Source: Chromatiaceae bacterium (GTDB lineage Bacteria > Pseudomonadota > Gammaproteobacteria > Chromatiales > Chromatiaceae). Taken from it: DNA of 7,218 nucleotides. Under the pieces are notes generated by a model. It had not been told where the DNA came from and made no database searches. It worked only from the letters and a program-made list of their open reading frames with translations. Below are positions 6,158-7,218 of this stretch, one piece after another; position 1 is the stretch's first letter; the number at the start of each line of letters is the position of its first letter. The stretch spans positions 1 through 7,218 of the forward strand of contig JAEHCY010000347.1 of the NCBI GenBank assembly GCA_016880695.1, given 5' to 3'. The translations under genes and the position numbers were made by a program.

Positions 6158-6379
6158 ATGACCTGTCACGGCTTACGTCTCGGGATTCTCACTTCGGCGG
6201 CGCTGTTGCTAAGCGCACTGGGACTGGGGTGGCTCACCCCCGCCCTTTGGGGTGCCACAGTGACGACTGCATACCTGGGGCTCTTGTCGCTGTTCGCAGC
6301 GCTCGCGGTCCTCGCGAGTACGCTGCTGCTGAGCCTACTGCCCGGCGCTGCGCAACGACGTTCGGAGTGTCTGCGCTGA
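6158..6379 (+). CDS. Putative small two-helix membrane protein (73 aa)
   Basis: Not a family I recognise. The 73-residue product starts MTCHGLRLGIL and has two clear hydrophobic segments, about 8-31 and 38-66, separated by a short turn (WGATVTT). It ends with a basic tail (QRRSECLR), compatible with both ends in the cytoplasm. Third codon positions are GC-rich as in neighbouring genes. ATG 6158 has no Shine-Dalgarno; a TTG at 6146 in frame is an alternative start. The TAATAT box 14 nt upstream of the ATG would give an almost leaderless transcript. It stands alone between the parvulin gene and the convergent cytochrome gene. Hydrophobic segments can also arise by chance in GC-rich frames, so I rate it as likelier than not but unproven. 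No functional hint can be taken from the sequence. Confidence 0.45.
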   Translation: MTCHGLRLGILTSAALLLSALGLGWLTPALWGATVTTAYLGLLSLFAALAVLASTLLLSLLPGAAQRRSECLR

Positions 6380-6389
6380 GAGACGCAGA
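6370..6389. terminator. Possible hairpin at the end of the small membrane ORF
   Basis: TCTGCG (6370-6375) and CGCAGA (6384-6389) can pair around an 8-nt loop that includes the TGA stop; an alternative GACGC-AGA-GCGTC (6382-6394) overlaps it. No T run follows. The 84-nt region 6380-6463 between this ORF and the convergent cytochrome gene holds nothing else I can name. Confidence 0.25.
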
Positions 6390-6463
6390 GCGTCACCGGA
6401 TTGCCCTTACAAACACCGGCTGCCAACACGCGACTCTCCGCCCGTCTGAGCGGCAGCGGGGGC

Positions 6464-7096
6464 CTAACGTTCGCCAGCAAAAAACTTTCCTGCTACCCCA
6501 GGCGCCAGTCCAAACTCCTCTTCCACCATCCGGTTCCATGCCTCGCGCTTGAAGGTCTGCCGGTCCGGCACCTTGCGGTGGACGAGGTTGTAGTGACAGT
6601 CGATGCAGGTCTTACCCTGGGTCTCCTCCAGGTGGATGGCCGCCGTATCCGCTCGCTTACCCTGAATCGCCGTGAGCTCGTGGCAGCGCCTACAGGTGGC
6701 CGAATCCCGCTCCCTGAACCACTGGCGAGCATGGAATGCCGCCTCGGGTAAGTGCAAGAGATTAATCACGGGGTCGTCGTAATCCGGGCCAATCCACTGC
6801 TTGAAGAGGTCCTTGGTTCCCATGGCATGATCCCGGGTCGCCGCAAAAATACCCTCGGAGACATGACAGTCGCCGCAGGATGCGCGCACCCCAGAAGCGG
6901 AGTTGTAATGGACCGATCCCCGATAGGTCTGCTCCGCATAGGCCATCGAATGACAGCTGGTGCAGAACTCATTACTGCTGGTGAAATGGTCGAACTCAAT
7001 CAAAAACACCATGATAGCGATTCCCCCAAGGCCCCCGAGCACTAGGGCAATCAGGACCTGGTGGGTAATGAAGCCCGGCAAGCGAAGCCTAGCCAT
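6464..7096 (-). CDS. NapC/NirT-family tetraheme cytochrome c, membrane-anchored quinol dehydrogenase
   Basis: Predicted membrane-anchored periplasmic electron carrier that takes electrons from quinol and passes them to a periplasmic reductase. The 210 residues comprise a short cytoplasmic N terminus, one membrane helix (about 12-34) and a periplasmic part with four CxxCH heme sites: C45-H49 (CTSCHSM), C74-H78, C135-H139 and C164-H168. Features of the family include EFCTSCHSM at the first heme, SGVRASCGDCH preceded by H63 (probable distal ligand), DLFKQW (96-101) and CHYNLVHRK after the fourth heme with H173. The length suits NapC, NirT and CymA rather than the longer pentaheme TorC. ATG 7096 lies within the end of the upstream gene (8-nt overlap), with GGGGA (7107-7103) as a modest Shine-Dalgarno, so the two are translationally coupled. 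Family is secure; the partner (nitrate, nitrite, hydroxylamine or another reductase) is not determinable here. Confidence 0.93.
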   Translation of the reverse strand: MARLRLPGFITHQVLIALVLGGLGGIAIMVFLIEFDHFTSSNEFCTSCHSMAYAEQTYRGSVHYNSASGVRASCGDCHVSEGIFAATRDHAMGTKDLFKQWIGPDYDDPVINLLHLPEAAFHARQWFRERDSATCRRCHELTAIQGKRADTAAIHLEETQGKTCIDCHYNLVHRKVPDRQTFKREAWNRMVEEEFGLAPGVAGKFFAGER

Positions 7097-7218
7097 CGCT
7101 GGTCCCCGTCACACCGAAGCCGAGGATCGGATTGCCCGCGCCGGGGTTTCCCAGCCACTGGTGGGGTTTCTGGCTCGTGACGTGGCGCTCGATGATGGCC
7201 TCGGCCTCGGTACCCGCA
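7089..7218 (-). CDS. C-terminal end of an unidentified gene upstream of the cytochrome gene (partial)
   Basis: An open frame enters from the right edge and ends at TAG 7091-7089, inside the first codons of the NapC-type gene. The 42 visible residues include ERHVTSQKPHQWLGNPGAG and end GFGVTGTSDG. They contain no CxxCH and no hydrophobic helix, and the His/Pro/Gly-rich make-up would suit the C-terminal tail of a soluble periplasmic protein. The ATGGCTAG overlap indicates an operon with the tetraheme cytochrome, so it is likely the redox partner of that protein, but I could not match it to NapA, NapB, NrfA or any other known end. The codon pattern is coding-like and the frame is open up to the edge. 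Confidence 0.7.
   Translation of the reverse strand, partial: AGTEAEAIIERHVTSQKPHQWLGNPGAGNPILGFGVTGTSDG

Noticed and set aside
6166..6480. Minus-strand ORF of 104 codons opposite the small membrane ORF
   Set aside because: Arg/Ser/Pro-rich, no fold-like pattern, overlaps the end of the cytochrome gene in another frame.
1..7218. CRISPR array, tRNA, rRNA, insertion sequence or toxin-antitoxin pair
   Set aside because: No regularly spaced repeats, cloverleaf-like sequence, terminal inverted repeats or transposase motif seen by eye on either strand.

Overview
The window looks like core chromosome of a GC-rich gammaproteobacterium, plus the edge of a respiratory locus. The lineage call rests on gene order and protein similarity recalled from E. 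coli and Pseudomonas. The block rnm (PHP domain) - yciO - site-2-protease homologue - trpS is a typical gammaproteobacterial neighbourhood, as are the YciB and YciI genes. The YciO and YciI proteins read almost like their E. coli counterparts. A sulfur-oxidising or other chemolithotrophic/anaerobic lineage such as the Chromatiales would fit the NapC-type cytochrome, but nothing in the window proves it.

Left part (1-3140, minus strand): one tight transcription unit, read right to left. It runs from rnm (3140-2277) to yciO (2259-1636), an M50 membrane metalloprotease (1610-921) and trpS (893 to beyond base 1, so its 3' end is missing). Gaps are only 17-27 nt, which suggests one operon for RNA/translation functions.

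Middle part (3245-5980, plus strand): transcribed divergently from a 104-nt intergenic region. An uncharacterised all-helical soluble protein (3245-4003) is followed by yciB (inner-membrane protein, here with an unusual roughly 38-residue loop insertion), yciI (TTG start directly after the yciB stop, strong Shine-Dalgarno) and an exported PpiC-type parvulin peptidyl-prolyl isomerase. The last three are linked to envelope biology or are small-molecule enzymes of unknown substrate.

Right part (5981-7218): an AT-rich 177-nt intergenic stretch holds the best promoter-like sequence of the window (TTGTTT-N18-TAATAT) and an inverted repeat. It precedes a putative 73-residue two-helix membrane protein (6158-6379). 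Convergent to this, on the minus strand, are a NapC/NirT-family tetraheme cytochrome c (7096-6464) and the last 42 codons of an unidentified upstream gene that overlaps it by 8 nt. These two are presumably part of a membrane quinol-oxidising electron-transfer module that continues outside the window.

No mobile element, CRISPR array, tRNA or rRNA was seen. Most of the window is ordinary housekeeping sequence. The points worth a second look are the SD-less starts with -10-like boxes right upstream, the YciB insertion, the missing ATP-site residues in YciO, the unknown 252-residue protein and the small membrane protein with its promoter/inverted repeat.
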